The notes under the pieces were generated by a model. The model was not told the DNA's origin and did not search any database. It saw only the letters and a program-made list of their open reading frames with translations. Shown here in pieces: positions 23,718 to 35,938 of a DNA stretch of 64,000 nucleotides (within the stretch, counting starts at the first letter, position 1; each line of letters begins with the position of its first letter). The translations under genes and the position numbers were made by a program. Source of the stretch: Floccularia luteovirens (taxonomy: Eukaryota; Basidiomycota; Agaricomycetes; Agaricales; Squamanitaceae); contig VSJF01000009.1 of NCBI GenBank assembly GCA_009739215.1, positions 372,001 to 436,000 of the forward strand, read 5' to 3'.

Positions 23718-25369
23718 TCAAGCTCCAATCAACACTTCAGGTGCAATACGCTGCTCTACAGAATTCAATTTTTGTACCCACTCTTCCAACCGGTTTGCCA
23801 GGCCACCAATTTGTTCTCGAGAAAGTACACGAGGTTGCACCCATGTGATATGTGCCTTCTGTTCTACCTGATCCAAGGACCCACGTATCAGCTTCAAGCT
23901 AGATATCATAGATAAAAGTCAGCTTGTGTTATGGCCAGGGTGAAAGATGATGAAGGGGGTGATAGGAAGTTGAGTGTCTAGACCACGACTCGCTCCCGAT
24001 ATAACATGATTAGGAGGCAGCTGATCTTCGATCCCCAAGTAACGAGGCAAACAGAATGGAGCAAAGAACATGTGGGTAAATTATGACACGCACCTCAAAG
24101 CCTTCATGACAAGGTGCTCTACCTCATCTATAGGCAGCCGCGTTTCTTCCGCTATGGTCTGGAAGCTCATCGTCCGGTTATCTGCGTTTCGCTTGAATAC
24201 AGATTCGATAAGTGCCATGAGGCATATCTTTTGACGCAGGAACGCGTAGTTTTCTTGGAGGATCGGCTATTATAAGCGTAACCAAAAGGGAATCACTAAT
24301 AATGTAATGACTTCATACAAAGACCCACCTCTTTAGGAAACAGAGGTGCCAACGCCTCAAATTTACCAATATTTCCCTCATTGAATGTGAAGAGCAATTT
24401 CTTAATCCATTCATGTTGGGTTCCATTCAATGAGTCCAAAATGGGGTGCATAAGCTATTTTATGCTGAGCAAACACAAACACTCTCAAGTCCAATAAAGC
24501 ACACACCAGTTCGCCAAAGTTGTAAATTGTATCACCCAAGAACGCTGAGATACTCAAGTCATGCGCTCTCACAAGCCGTTCTTCCGGGGACATATCTTTT
24601 TCCAGATCCACACATGCCAGATACAGCAACGAGTTTCGATAATATGGAGCATACTCTGCTTTGCCCTTTAGATAATCTATGAGCCACAACCACTATATCC
24701 ATGGATAAATATACCTTGTAGTAATCCGCAGCTACACCATAATATGCGGCATTAACGATGCTCTCGACTCCTTCCAGGGTATCAAGGATCTTCCAAGCAG
24801 AGTCCATATCCGTCTTTGTCCCCTCTAAATCTCCATACAGCAGTTTAGCATGTGCAATACTCGCTAGTAGCAAAACATGAGCCTCGGGTGATTGGACGGT
24901 GTCTACTCGGGAGAGAAGAGATGTTAGGAACGTTAGATGCCTTTGCGGGTCTACATGTCCAATTGTTCCAATTAATTATTCAGGAAAAGAGGCCTGCAGA
25001 TATTCAAATTTGACGTACTGTCAATATCCTTCGACACCTTAACACACATCTCCACCAGTCTCAATTGATTGATTTTCCCTTCAAAATCCCTAACAAATAC
25101 ATCAAATACATCCACTCGGTACGGCCGTGCAAGTGGATGATCTAAAAACTGGAACAGTTTTGTTGTTAGTTGATGCCATAACCTATGAAGTAATCATAAT
25201 GAAAAATCGCTGGTCTGGCAGTTTTAATAACAAAGATAACGCACTTGCGCGTATACAGCGTTCGGAATGATTCGAAAAATGGATGTAGTTCTGGGGGTGT
25301 AGCGGATAGAGCCTTGTTGATAAAGTTATCTAGAACAAATTTTGGGGGTTTGGGGGCTTCGGCAGACAT
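23718..25369 (-). CDS. RPN9: 26S proteasome regulatory subunit Rpn9 (PSMD13)
   Basis: Non-ATPase PCI-domain subunit of the proteasome lid, needed for assembly or stability of the 26S particle. The start is MSAEAPKPPKFVLDNFINKA at ATG 25369. Later bl blocks include RPYRVDVFDVFVRDFEGKIN, LRLVEMCVKVSKDID, a helical repeat region (SILAHAKLL-type, AAYYGVAADYYKVY), GDTIYNFGELVCALLD and SLNGTQHEWIKKLLF. The end is the winged-helix-like ITWVQPRVLSREQIGGLANR with VEQRIAPEVL, stop at 23718. Many short introns interrupt it. Size and block order fit Rpn9 family members of about 380 residues. It is head-to-tail with MRD1 upstream, with about 200 bp between them. Confidence 0.9.
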
Positions 25370-25563
25370 GATGTGCGTTAATGAAAGTGTTCGACAAAAC
25401 AGTCGATATTATAATTAATTGCGAATGGCGAGCAGGAGGACGCGTCGGCCTAAAATGTGGTCGTGTTTGGGTCAAATGAATAAAGCCAACAACACCAAAC
25501 AACATATCTGCAACGGGCGATTTGTGAACAAAGTACAATACTATGGAAAAATATGCAATACAA

Positions 25564-28427
25564 CTATGTCTCTAAATCCTCCGCGTCCTCCATTCCAGTC
25601 TTCCCAAGATCCAATTTTCGCTTCCGTCCAGGCATTTCTTTACCATCACCGAACCCAACACCTGCTTTCTTTCTCAGTGCATCCAGATCCTGCTCTCCCT
25701 CTTCAGCCCATTCAAGTACCAGATGTCTTCCAAGCAAATGTGTATGACGTAGTGCTGCGAACGCGTTTTCTGCTTCATGTCGCGAGACGAACTCGAGAAA
25801 GGCAAATCCACGCGTATGTGAATTGAACTTCTTCGGAAGGCGAACTGACTTGAGGTGTCCATGAGACCTAACAACCCAAATGTGAGCGGTGGATCGTAGT
25901 GTTACAAAAGAAACATACCCAAACAGTTCCCTGATATCTTTCTTTGTAGCCTCAAACGGTACGTTCTTGACAATCATTTTGCTAGTTCGACTCTTCGAAC
26001 TAACATCCTTGTCTTTTGTACTGACTTCATCTACACCTCTACCAGCGAACTTGACGTGCAATGCATGCCCATCAAGCGCAAAATCTTGCATACTGATCAT
26101 CGCCTTCTTCGCACTCTCCACATCTTTAAAGCCAACAAACCCATATCCCATACTCAACCGTGGTCCATCAGGACGTTTAGGGTCAGGTTTCGTTTGGAGT
26201 CTCGCAAAGGCAAATGACGGTAGATGCTTAAATACCTGCGTTAGGCGGTCTTGTGTTGTAGAGAAGGACAGATTTTTGATGAATAATGTCGTTCCGCCGG
26301 TCACAGTTGGCTCATCAGCTCCTTCATTTGTTACTTCTTGTTCTGGAATCTTCACAGGCTGAGAGTTTGCAGCCGCGCTAGCAGGAATCGGCTCCTCTCC
26401 CGTATGAGTGCCATCAAATATTCCTAGAGGTCCTTTTTCCAGATATACAACGGAATTGCCAAGCCGTCGATAAGAAACGGCGCGAAACGCTTTCGCAGCT
26501 TCGTCCGGACGTTCAAAGTCAACTACGGCCATTGTACCCGCGGGTGGCACGAGCACCCGACTCAAGGATCCATGAGGTTCAAACATCTCCCTGATCTGTT
26601 CTACTGTTGTGCCATATGGGATGTTCTTTACTAGAATCGTCGTATCCGATCTAGCCTTGGAAGAAAATGAAGACAGTAGGACACCTTGAGACTCTAGGTA
26701 TGACTTAGTCTCTTGGATGATGTGTGTTTCGGCTAGAGCTAGTTTCACTGCTGCATTATCCCCTGTCTCGGGATTCAGGATTGCAGTTTTGTCAATGTTC
26801 AGCCTATCCGCAATAGATGACGCAACCGCATCACTCTAAGAAACAGGAGAAAAAGAGAGTTAAAGTCAATACACCCTTGCAATCTCGCCACACTAACGTT
26901 CATATATAGCATGCTCCAATTGAATTCTTTTCCTGCCAAAGCCTTTCGTTTTGCTTGTCTTTCATCTTTAACAGTTTTCTTCTGACCTTCACCTTCCTCA
27001 ACTTGATATTTTGGCTTCCGATCAACAGCTGGTAACAGGTGTAGAATGCGACCTTGGAAAGATGTTTTGTCGAGTGCTTCATAGGCCGACAGAGCATTGG
27101 AGGGGTTTGAGTACGTGACATAGGCAAGACCTTTAGACTGTCGGGTTGCAAGATCAAGAGGTATGTGCACCTAGATAAAACAGAGTTAGATGGCATGTCC
27201 AGAGGCAAAGTGATACAATAATGATCAGAATATATTTCTACTATCGGTTCCCTGAGGATCAACATTCCAGAAGGTCTGATGTCCCTATTTATGGTGTCAT
27301 CTTGAAAATGGATGGAAATTAATAATCACCTAAAAGATATGTCACGTTAGATTCATATCGTCAATAAGGTTTACGATAAAACGAGTTCGAAAATCAGAAT
27401 GTTTATTCTACTATCGGTATCCCTGAGGATCATCATGGGAGTCTGTTGTCCCTATTTAAATATTCATCTCAAATATCTCTTCCTGAATGGCAGAAAAGAA
27501 ACTAAAATAATAATACAACACCACACTTACCTGAGATAATTCTCCAAACGGTTTGAATATTTCTTCAAGCTCAGCTTGCGAACATGAGAATGCCAAATTC
27601 CGCACAAAAATGCGAGACGTCTGTAAAATAGTCTCTTTTGTTGTGTCCACTGGTTTCGATTCTTCAGCAGGTGGTTTGATCTGTACTGAACGGTCAATCT
27701 CAAAGACTTCAAGGACACAGGTCGATGAAAAGAACCTGAACTTCGCGCTCTTGGTCGCCCTCTTCATCAGACTGTTCGAATGCCTTTTCTACCTTGTCAA
27801 CATTATGTGACATGCGCATCTTCATCCATTCCAGATCTGACAATTCCTCTTTTCTTGCAGCATCAGCATTATCATCAGGAACGACAATAGGCTCCGCTGT
27901 CCGACCCTCGTTTGCCCATGATGGGCCCTTCTTTGTACGAGGCTGCATAACATCCATAAATTCGTCGATTTGCCCTTTTTTCGCAGGTATTGATATGCTG
28001 TCAGTCTTGCCAGGCAAGTCTACTGAACTCGAAGGCACATTTGTTTTCACCTCATTCGGGGAAGGTCCTAATCTTGGACGTTTATTTGGACGTGGCGCGG
28101 GCGCATCTTTTACACCCTATAGGGGTTAAAGCGAACTTCCGTTAATAGAGCTATCTGAACGTGAAAATAAAAAGCTGTTACTTCAATGATATTTACACTG
28201 ATTCTGGTAGAACCAATAAATGTCCGATCAAAATACTCTTTCGCCGCAAGAGCTTCCTTCTCTGTCTTGAATCCGACAAATCCAAAACGTCGCGAAGTCC
28301 CATCTTGTTTATGAGCGACCTTAAAATCTGTGATCGAGCCGCCTGGTCCACCTTTTTGCTCGAAGTGTTCTTTAAGCTTTAGAGGAGTTACATACGTTGG
28401 CAAATTCTTGACTATAAGGCGCGACAT
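25564..28427 (-). CDS. MRD1: Multiple RNA-binding domain protein Mrd1 (five RRMs)
   Basis: Mrd1 (RBM19 in animals) is a nucleolar U3/pre-rRNA binding factor needed for 18S rRNA processing. Five RRMs are readable in order: RRM1 at the N-terminus (MSRLIVKNLPTYVTPLKLKE, RRFGFVGFK); RRM2 (RIFVRNLAFSCSQAELEEIF, KGLAYVTY); RRM3 (TILVKNIPYGTTVEQIREMF, TMAVVDFE); RRM4 (TLFIKNLSFSTTQDRLTQVF, GYGFVGFK); RRM5 (KMIVKNVPFEATKKDIRELF, RGFAFLEF). An acidic/basic linker follows RRM1. The ATG is at 28427 and the stop at 25564, with introns near 28190-28115, 27745-27700, 27530-27175, 26890-26830 and 25920-25865. The intron between the RRM2 halves (about 27180-27530) is unusually long and holds a duplicated block. 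The gene appears intact. Confidence 0.93.
27225..27460. repeat. Direct duplication inside an MRD1 intron
   Basis: The block TTCTACTATCGGT(T/A)TCCCTGAGGATCA followed by TGTCCCTATTTA occurs at about 27236-27290 and again at about 27407-27460. It lies in an intron of about 350 bp, while the other introns in the window are mostly 50-60 bp. Confidence 0.75.
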
Positions 28428-28635
28428 GGAGCTATTCCCTCTTCAACCATACAAGTCAGTCTTGTGAGCATGAAAATAAGAGCTATAGTTACAACGAGAA
28501 ACGAAGGCGAAGAAAACTTACAAAAATGTAACTGGGACTCCAATAATTTATACTCCGCCTGGATATAGCCGACTGCTTAATTGATTGAAGGGTTTCTCCA
28601 AAATATATCATCAGAACAAGCTGAATGTCCTCAAA

Positions 28636-29532
28636 ATGTCCTCTCAGATAAAATCCGTATTCTCTGACGAAAAGAACCCCCGTGGCATCCCAAAAGCTCC
28701 TTTTATCGTACGCAATCCGACCAAACCTCTACCATATTGTTTACTTATCATCCGAGGCGGAATGCACCATTGATATTGACAGGCAGATGTCGCAGAATAT
28801 CTAGGTGGACCCGACGCGGAGGTTGAAGGACCACTTAAAAGCTTCCAGGATGCGCTAGCGTACGCGTCCATATATCTCCCACCCGTGATTTCGCGTCACG
28901 ATATCTGATGAGAGTACAGTAAATACCGTTATATGGATTCAAATCTTGCACAACGGCGCTCTAGTCTGGAAGAGAAGATCCCCGATATTAAAAAAACCCT
29001 GGACATGGTGGAATACCTTCATGAATATAGAGTTTGTCGTCTTGATATGCCATAACGTTTCCACGTTTGATACCTCCGAAATTTTAGGAAGGCAAGACTC
29101 GCACAGACGGCGAAAATGATGATCTAGAAGATGACTTGGATGATAACACAAGCGCCAAGAAACCGATGCGTACGACTTTTGAGTTGAATGACACTCTCTA
29201 TGCCGAAGCGGAACTGGAGGATACCGACACAGTATTTCTATGGTTGGGGGTGTGTTCTCACTTCAACTGTCAAAAATACCCTGCCGACTATTTTTACAAA
29301 GGCAAACGTAATGCTGTCCTATAAAATTCCAGCCGCAATCACATTGCTGAAGTCAAAATTGGAGGCTGCTCAGAAAAGCTTGGAAAACACAATTGAAGAC
29401 CTGGAATTTCTTCGCGAGCAACTCACAATCATGGAAGTGAATACTGCACGAGTATATAACTGGGATGTAAAACGAAGAAGAGAACGAAGATTACAGGAAT
29501 CTGGTTCTACAGACAGAAGTCCGAAGGGATAG
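28636..29532 (+). CDS. PAC10: Prefoldin subunit 3 (PAC10/VBP1)
   Basis: Alpha-type subunit of the hexameric prefoldin chaperone that passes unfolded actin and tubulin to the CCT chaperonin. The protein reads MSSQIKSVFSDEKNPRGIPK, then ADVAEYLGG, KYRYMDSNLAQRRSSLEEKI, PDIKKTLDMVEYL, FELNDTLYAEAEL, TVFLWLGANVMLSYKI and AAITLLKSKLEAAQKSLENT, ending with IMEVNTARVYNWDVKRRRER. Two coiled-coil helices flank a beta-hairpin region, as in the family. Introns are at about 28709-28771, 28859-28920, 29035-29090 and 29250-29310. Start ATG 28636. It is divergent from MRD1 (about 210 bp between starts), suggesting a shared promoter. Confidence 0.92.
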
Positions 29533-30213
29533 AACTGTGCTGCGAAAATATATTGTGGTATATGGCTTTTTGCATATCCGATCTTGTTGATTTTGCAATC
29601 TATCGAGACTTTCTATAAGAAACCAAGGAAGCAAGCTTTATCCAGCTACGAATTGAGAAAAGATGAAACCATTGAATACTTCTATTTGCAGGAATTTTTG
29701 ATTGGCCCTACCAATTTGGCTACATCTGGGTTATGCACATTAAAACTAAACTACACAAATTCCCAATTCAAAATCTACTAAGTCTGTAAAAGTAATAAGG
29801 TCCGATGCTACGAAATGGAGAATCTGCCCCGGCGAAAAACAATATGGTATAGGTAACTCATGGCAATCGTAGACATTATATCCGAATAGTAGGAAAGCTC
29901 AGATAGGCACAAATTTGAAAGACTGTAAATGCATGGTGAGTGACAGCTGGTTTCTGGCTGCAAAATATAAATACTTACGACAACGGATATTGCTGCAGGA
30001 TATTTTGCGTGGAACGCAGAAGGATCACCGCCGATATATAAAGCGTTGCTTTGCACGAGTATATAGGTATTAGGTTTTGCTAAATTCGTATTTTAAGTTA
30101 GTATCTGAACTTCACAAGTAAGATAAAACACAAACAGCCATCTGAGTTGACCCATTGCGGTGCAATCACTTTTGATGAGTCATCATAGGACCACTACATG
30201 TTAAAGAATCATA

Positions 30214-31215
30214 TTAATTTACGTGGCCACTATACGAATTCGATAAACGTACGACGTCAGACATTGCTGTGCGGGATATGCCAGTCGCACTGCTATAAGC
30301 GTTAGCAATTGTTGCAGGAACTGCATTCGGTGAAGCTGGCAAATTTTACTCGTTAAAAGCTTTCGAAAACCTCTAAGTGTGGTGACTTACACCCAGGTGT
30401 AGCGATTCCTGTAATGTAGCCATAACTAGCAGCATGTTAGGAAATATTCAACACCTGAATAGGTAACTAATACTTACTGGAAACTGCCAGGTTGCAAGTT
30501 AGAGTTTGTGTTATCGCGACCTTGCACCAGACCAAGGAGGGGGAAATTTGATATATCCGAGTTCTATCTATTATCAAGACTAGTTCTGTATGTTGCGGAA
30601 TTTCGCTTACCTCCATTGTCAGGCGTAGAGTCGATGCACTTCCAGCATTGCTGCTGATTTTGAAGTTAACTATAAGGGCATTGTGGATATTGGCATTCAG
30701 CGTGAAGTATGTATTTGACATAGTGGAGGCTGTTATGTATCCCATGAATGCCCCGTTGCTCTTCAGAACTTTTATCTTGCCACGTTTGGTCAACATTGGT
30801 GTACCAGAAGGCACATTGTAGGTACGCTTGGCAGCTGTGATTTTAGTCAACACTAATGTACTAGAGATAATATAATGAGATCTTACCGTTTTGTCTACGG
30901 GTTGGGGCATATGGACCACCGGATAATTCGCTTACTGCAAAATATGTTTAACGTCCGGAATTTTGGTGTAGGAAAAAAAAGCGTACTTGAACCTAAGTTT
31001 GCTGGGCGTTTGAGAGGGAGTCCTCGAGCAAGTCTCTCTCCGTTGGTCAATTCACTATCCCGCTTCTCTGTGGGTGTGGGGGCACGCTTCACAGACTCAA
31101 AGGGGAAGCTCTCTACGCAGATCTCTGCAAGACATGTGGGGCCACCAGGTGCAGCGTGGGCACTATAGCCAATAGTGGCCAGAAGAGCTACGAATGTGAG
31201 GGCAAAGTTACGCAT
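30214..31215 (-). CDS. Secreted protein with RGLP-type motif
   Basis: An N-terminal signal peptide (MRNFALTFVALLATIGYSAH, cut probably after SAHA) is followed by a propeptide-like stretch with KR sites and LTNGERLARGLPLKRP, a motif typical of a large family of secreted Agaricomycete proteins of unknown function. After two introns the mature part continues GKIKVLKSNGAFMGYITAS and VNFKISSNAGSASTLRLTME, then after further introns YGYITGIATPG and NAVPATIANAYSSATGISRT, stop at 30214. That order (G-x-I-x-V then GYI-type repeats and a TGI tail) fits the family. Five exons can be joined in frame; introns are near 30950-31005, 30840-30890, 30565-30610, 30440-30475 and 30330-30395. Role unknown, likely cell-wall or extracellular. 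Confidence 0.75.
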
Positions 31216-31784
31216 TTCAATTTACTAGTAAGCGTAGGAAAGATGGGAGCTGGGTAGTGAACAGCGACACCAGACGAGTCCATAAATCGCGACTCTTGTA
31301 ACAGCGCGCGAGTGCGGAGCGGAACAGATAGTATGAAAATTACTCACCAGATAAAACTTGGCGAGTGTAGACTTTGAATGCTAGATCCCAAATTTGTGGT
31401 CGTAGAACATTCATACCACAACGGATAGTACCTGTTCTCTAGAGCCAATATGTAAATGTCGAGCTCTCGAACCTGAATTTGTGGTGAAGTATGATTCAAT
31501 TTGAGACTGCATAGCATGATTGAAGTCAGAACATATGCTCTAGACTTGTGCCTTGAGACGTTCCTGGTTTGAATTGTAAATAATTTCCAATTGCGATAAT
31601 CATCTAGTCCAGACGCCCGACGTTCAACGTTCTGAACGTTCACGTTCAGGCCTCAGGCCCAGGTCCAGTGTCGATCATGGTTCACAGCTTTAATTATCCT
31701 CATCTCAAAAATAGGAATTGAGCGGATCAACCACACGGCACGCGATCGTTTACTAACATAATTAATTCAGCGTAGAAACAGTAT

Positions 31785-32035
31785 CTTGGACATTCATAGA
31801 CAGATTCAGGTTCATATAACAGGTAATTTCATAACGTATGGTATACGCACATCAGAATTGCGATCCGGAGATAGTAGTTCTTTTCCTGTTTATCCTGCAA
31901 GTATGCCTTGTATGGCTCTTCAAGTTTCAAGTTTGAGTGAGACATATTCCAGTGCTGGTTACAGAGTGATCTTAAAGAAAAGAATAATGTTCTGTAGTAG
32001 CACAAGACCAGCCACCAACTAATTGATGTTGTCTC
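31785..32035. repeat. Degenerate direct repeat, copy 1
   Basis: This copy pairs with 32383-32685. Shared blocks in order are TTCAGGTTCAT, ATTTCATAAC, AAGTATGCCTTGTATG, CAAGTTTGAGTGAGACATA and AATTGATGTTG. It has no reading frame of note. Confidence 0.75.
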
Positions 32036-32382
32036 CAGTTAAGTCAACCTTGGTTCCCGGACAAGTCCGAACCTCATAGTAAACAATAGAACGCAGTGAG
32101 GGGCTGGTTTAGGAGTCTGATAGTGTGTGTGGTAGAATGCTAATCCTGCATATGTTTTGCCCCATTAGTAAGTTCCACGGTACCGCTAGATACTACGTAT
32201 GATCCATCTGATCTGTGGCGTCTAACCTGTCGATTGTTGAGTGTACGGAGTCGATCATCTACGGCAACGTTGATGCCAGGAATAAAGATGATTCAATCCG
32301 GGGGCACAGCCCTCTGATGGAGACTTGACAATTACCTCTTTATTATAACGTTGCCAGTATGCGGCTAGCGCTCCTACATATA

Positions 32383-32685
32383 CATTCATATACATGTCGC
32401 TTCAGGTTCATTTAACATGCATACCAGGTCTGTCCCTTACCAAACCTCGATTAATAGTAATTTCATAACTTATGGTAGGCACTTTGGAATTGGGATTCCA
32501 AGTTCCTGGCCTGCTGCCACCTGTTTATCAATCTAAGTATGCCTTGTATGATGCTTTCAAGCTTCAAGTTTGAGTGAGACATAAATGAATTCTAGTCCTG
32601 GTTTCAATGTGATCTTAGAAACAAGAATGTTGCTCTGTAGTATGTCGTATAAGACCACCACCAACCAATTGATGTTGCCTAATCA
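32383..32685. repeat. Degenerate direct repeat, copy 2
   Basis: This copy matches 31785-32035 block for block with small indels. The pair sits about 600 bp apart, upstream of the gene at 32973. It is probably an old element or duplicated intergenic DNA. Confidence 0.75.
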
Positions 32686-32972
32686 ACCTCTCTGCCAGTA
32701 ATTCGTGTCGCAGCTGACCCCGACTTGGACGACTTCGTTTCGGTTTTTTTGATCTCGCAGATAATCTTCGTGGTGCTACGAAAGCATAGGTTAACTGGAC
32801 AAACTACATGATTACGGCAATGTTCAGACGGTAAACTTTGCGCGCCTCTAGATCTATCTTTACATCATCTCACGTGATCATAAATCCTGACGGTCGGCAC
32901 GCGTGCACCATCAATGAGACTCTTGTGCTTTCGTTTCTTTTTATCTTCTTCTATTCTTTTCATTGCAGGTTC

Positions 32973-34559
32973 TATGGTTTCCATCACTGGGCAGTCCAGC
33001 GCCTTCAATCCCACCCCAATCGCTTTACGGAAGCGTCTGAATATGTTGGATAGGGCTCATTCTCTTTCGAACATTACCACTTTTTCCCAACAGAACGGAA
33101 ATATCCTGTCAAGCGTGTCCCAAAACCACAACCACAAGCAGTCAGATACAGTTTCTGATGATAACCGCACACATGACCATGATGAGACCTGTCCATCGTC
33201 ATATGAGTCTCATTCAGATTCAGAAACGGATGAATTTGCAGAAAGGTCAGTTGGGAGCCCGACCATAAGCTCGCCCAGAACACCATCCGATGAGCATGGT
33301 CATGCAAATACTCGCTATTCTCCATCCGTGCACAATGCAAACAAACCCACATCTACCCCTAAATCCACTGCTTGGTATGAGTTTGACCTCGCTGTTGTCG
33401 CTGCACTTGTATCTCCGATTGGTAACTGGCTTACTGGCGGGGATCACATAAAGAATCTGATTTTGATAATTCTCCTCATATTTTATCTTCACCAAATTAT
33501 CGAAGGTATGTTTGATTTAGGAATATATCCTTGAGTGGCTATTGACAAGATGGTCTAGTCCCGTGGCACCTTTACCATGCTGCACGTCCACACGTTTCTG
33601 CACCGCGCACTGAAGTTACTACGCATCCTGGCAAGGATGATCAACTGGCGATATCTGAGCTACGCCGTCTTGAGCTCTTCTTTCTTTCCCTGACTGTACT
33701 TTCTCCGTTTTTTGGCGCACTTCTCCTCAGATATGTCACCGCTGCTGTTCTTGGACCGGATGCTGTATCATGGTTCAGCACGGGGCTCTTTGTTCTTGCA
33801 ACAGGCATGCGTCCATGGACACACCTTGTGGACAGGCTTGCTTCTCGCACACGTAACCTGCAGGACATCGTACATACTCCTCAATCCCCAACAATTGAAA
33901 TTAATTCCATGCAACGTGATATCGAAGAAATGCGCCAACAAATTGAAGTGCTGACTGGACGCATTGGAGATGTACGTCGTGAAGCTCAAAACCGCACAGA
34001 GGAAATATACGCATATATCGACGATTCTGTTGATGTGTTAGAAAATTCTGTACACAAAATGGAGCGACGTGGTGAGCGCGAAGATGCTCGCATCAAAGGG
34101 GTCGAAGCTACACTTTTGGGGATCACTTCAGGCGAACAGTCCTTGGGAAAGGGAAAGGGGAAGGGAAGAAGCCTGTCAGTTGATGTTGGTAGTGGTCTAC
34201 TTCAAGGAACCAAAGCGATTACCCAATCTACAATGGAGCGCATTCTACCACTGTGGCTCCTTACTCCCACCAACTATCAGAGACCTGTTGAACCACCATC
34301 ACCAAGCCGACGATCCTTACATTCCTTTCCATCCTCCCCAAACTTGGAAACTATTACAGAAGAAGACCCACTGAGTATAAACGCACCAGCAGGCCCTGCT
34401 ACCCTTACCGGCAAGAATAATTCCATCAACTCTCTCACACATACCTATCGACTTCTTGCCCAACCGTCACACCTGGCCTCCAGCTTCGTGTATAATACCG
34501 GCTATATCTTGACACTTCCATTGCGCGCGACAGTACGCATGATATTACGGCGGTATTAA
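32973..34559 (+). CDS. Membrane protein with C-terminal coiled coil, unrecognised
   Basis: There are two exons joined by an intron at about 33507-33557. The N-terminus reads MVSITGQSSAFNPTPIALRK and LNMLDRAHSLSN, then a Ser/Asp-rich stretch. Hydrophobic segments follow: VAALVSPIGNWLTGG with NLILIILLIFYLHQII, then LELFFLSLTVLSPFFGALLL and VSWFSTGLFVLATGMRPW. Next comes a coiled coil (INSMQRDIEEMRQQIEVLTG, AYIDDSVDVLENSVHKME), a Lys/Gly patch and a hydrophobic end (YILTLPLRATVRMILRRY). The layout suggests an ER or nuclear-envelope multi-pass protein, which is inference. An in-frame ATG at 32914 would add 20 residues, but the TTGCAG just before 32973 looks like a splice acceptor, so I prefer 32973. 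Confidence 0.7.
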
Positions 34560-35360
34560 AACTCTCTTCTGAAGTCTCTCAAGGTCATTATTATCCCCCC
34601 TATCCGCATTTCTCCCATAATTTATTATGCACCAACTCTTCGTTTGCATGATCGTTTGTTGAGCAAGTCCCCACGCCGCTTCACATACTCATATCCAGGA
34701 ATCCAAATTGTCTCGGCTGTCTAATATTTGTCTTGTCCGTTCCTTTTTGGTCACTGTAACTTTGTATTTATCCGTCGCAATTTTTTTTCTTGTACTTTAA
34801 CCGCCCCGCACCCGATTCGGCTACATTGTATCGTAAAAAATCCTCTTCTGAGAACTTGCTTAGCAATAAAATAAGATTATAAGGCTATTTTCACATTTCG
34901 GACACTCTATTGCACTCTGAACGGGTCTGGACCGTGAGGACTATTTTCGGCGGGTATTACGTAATACAAAACTTGGCCCTCCCGACATAAAACTCTTACC
35001 TGCAAGCAGGGCTAGCCTGGACCCAATATTTTAAATGGCAGTACGTACGGCTAAGAAGCTAGCAATCGAAAAGGATCCATGCCCTCCAAGTACATCAAAT
35101 GGTAGTACCTTAGGAACAATCGCACAACGTCCCGGGAACCTTGGCTAACTGCTGTGACATCTGATTCTTGTTAGGCTGAGGGGTTTGCAATGGTATATAC
35201 AACGCGCATATACTTATACGAGTTAATGAATCTGGATTAGTGACAAAGCATTCCATCTTTCCATCATTGTATAGGTGGCCTGGCCTCCATGCACATGTTT
35301 TATCCTCCACCCGACCAACTACATTACGCTACTACGCGACGGTTGCCTTTTGTTTCTTGA
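34560..35360. other. Intergenic, no supported gene
   Basis: 3' region of the membrane-protein gene followed by sequence with no convincing frame. No CaaX end with a usable frame was found; one ends CDCS, see rejected items. Confidence 0.5.
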
Positions 35361-35367
35361 CAAGAAA

Positions 35368-35938
35368 TGCATATAGTTAACGTTATGTTACATTCAATGC
35401 TTGTAAACTGGAGCATTTGCACGTTGTGTGTTGCGGGAATGAGTGCTCAAACGTTCAAGGTTCGATATGTAATTGTTCATTGTTTTGCAATTTTGACAAT
35501 TTTCTTTCAGAAGCTAACTGCATCAATGTTGTACACGCTCATTGATAGATATGTACCTGTGAGTATCCTAGCTCACATCGCACCGTCAACGCACTGATTC
35601 TCAGAACAAACCTCTCTGGCAGGTACGCAATAATAAATTTGAAACGACAAAGTTTCCCTATATACAACGCAAGCATTTCTAGCAATTACGAATCAATGCC
35701 TTATTTTAAACATCTACAAGAGGCATTTGACAGCCTTGGAAGCATCATTTATGTCAACATAGCCCTTATTCCGCGTCGGGATACGTCCTACGACCCCATA
35801 CGTCACTATCAGAAGGTAAGCCCTCTGCTGACATACACATGAGTCATTTAATCCTTTGTCTTGCTGATAAATCTTGCTAAGGAATGATATAGAATTTTAT
35901 TCTTATCCAATTTATCAACATTGGTCCCGATATTTGTT
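35368..35938 (+). CDS. Unrecognised small multi-exon gene or relic upstream of R3
   Basis: Several short coding-looking pieces are bounded by splice signals: ATG 35368 to a donor near 35458; KLTASMLYTLIDRY between a CTTTCAG acceptor and a GTACCT donor (about 35511-35552); NKPLWQ (about 35606-35623); then YESMPYFKHLQEAFDSLGSI with IYVNIALIPRRDTSYDPIRH up to GTAAGC at 35816; and NFILIQFINIGPDIC with a stop near 35938. I could not join the third and fourth pieces in frame with certainty, so either a splice point is wrong or the gene is damaged. I recognise no family. Confidence 0.4.

Noticed and set aside
35110..35310. Minus-strand ORF ending CDCS
   Set aside because: The residues after the first Cys are not aliphatic, and the start and body do not resemble pheromone precursors.
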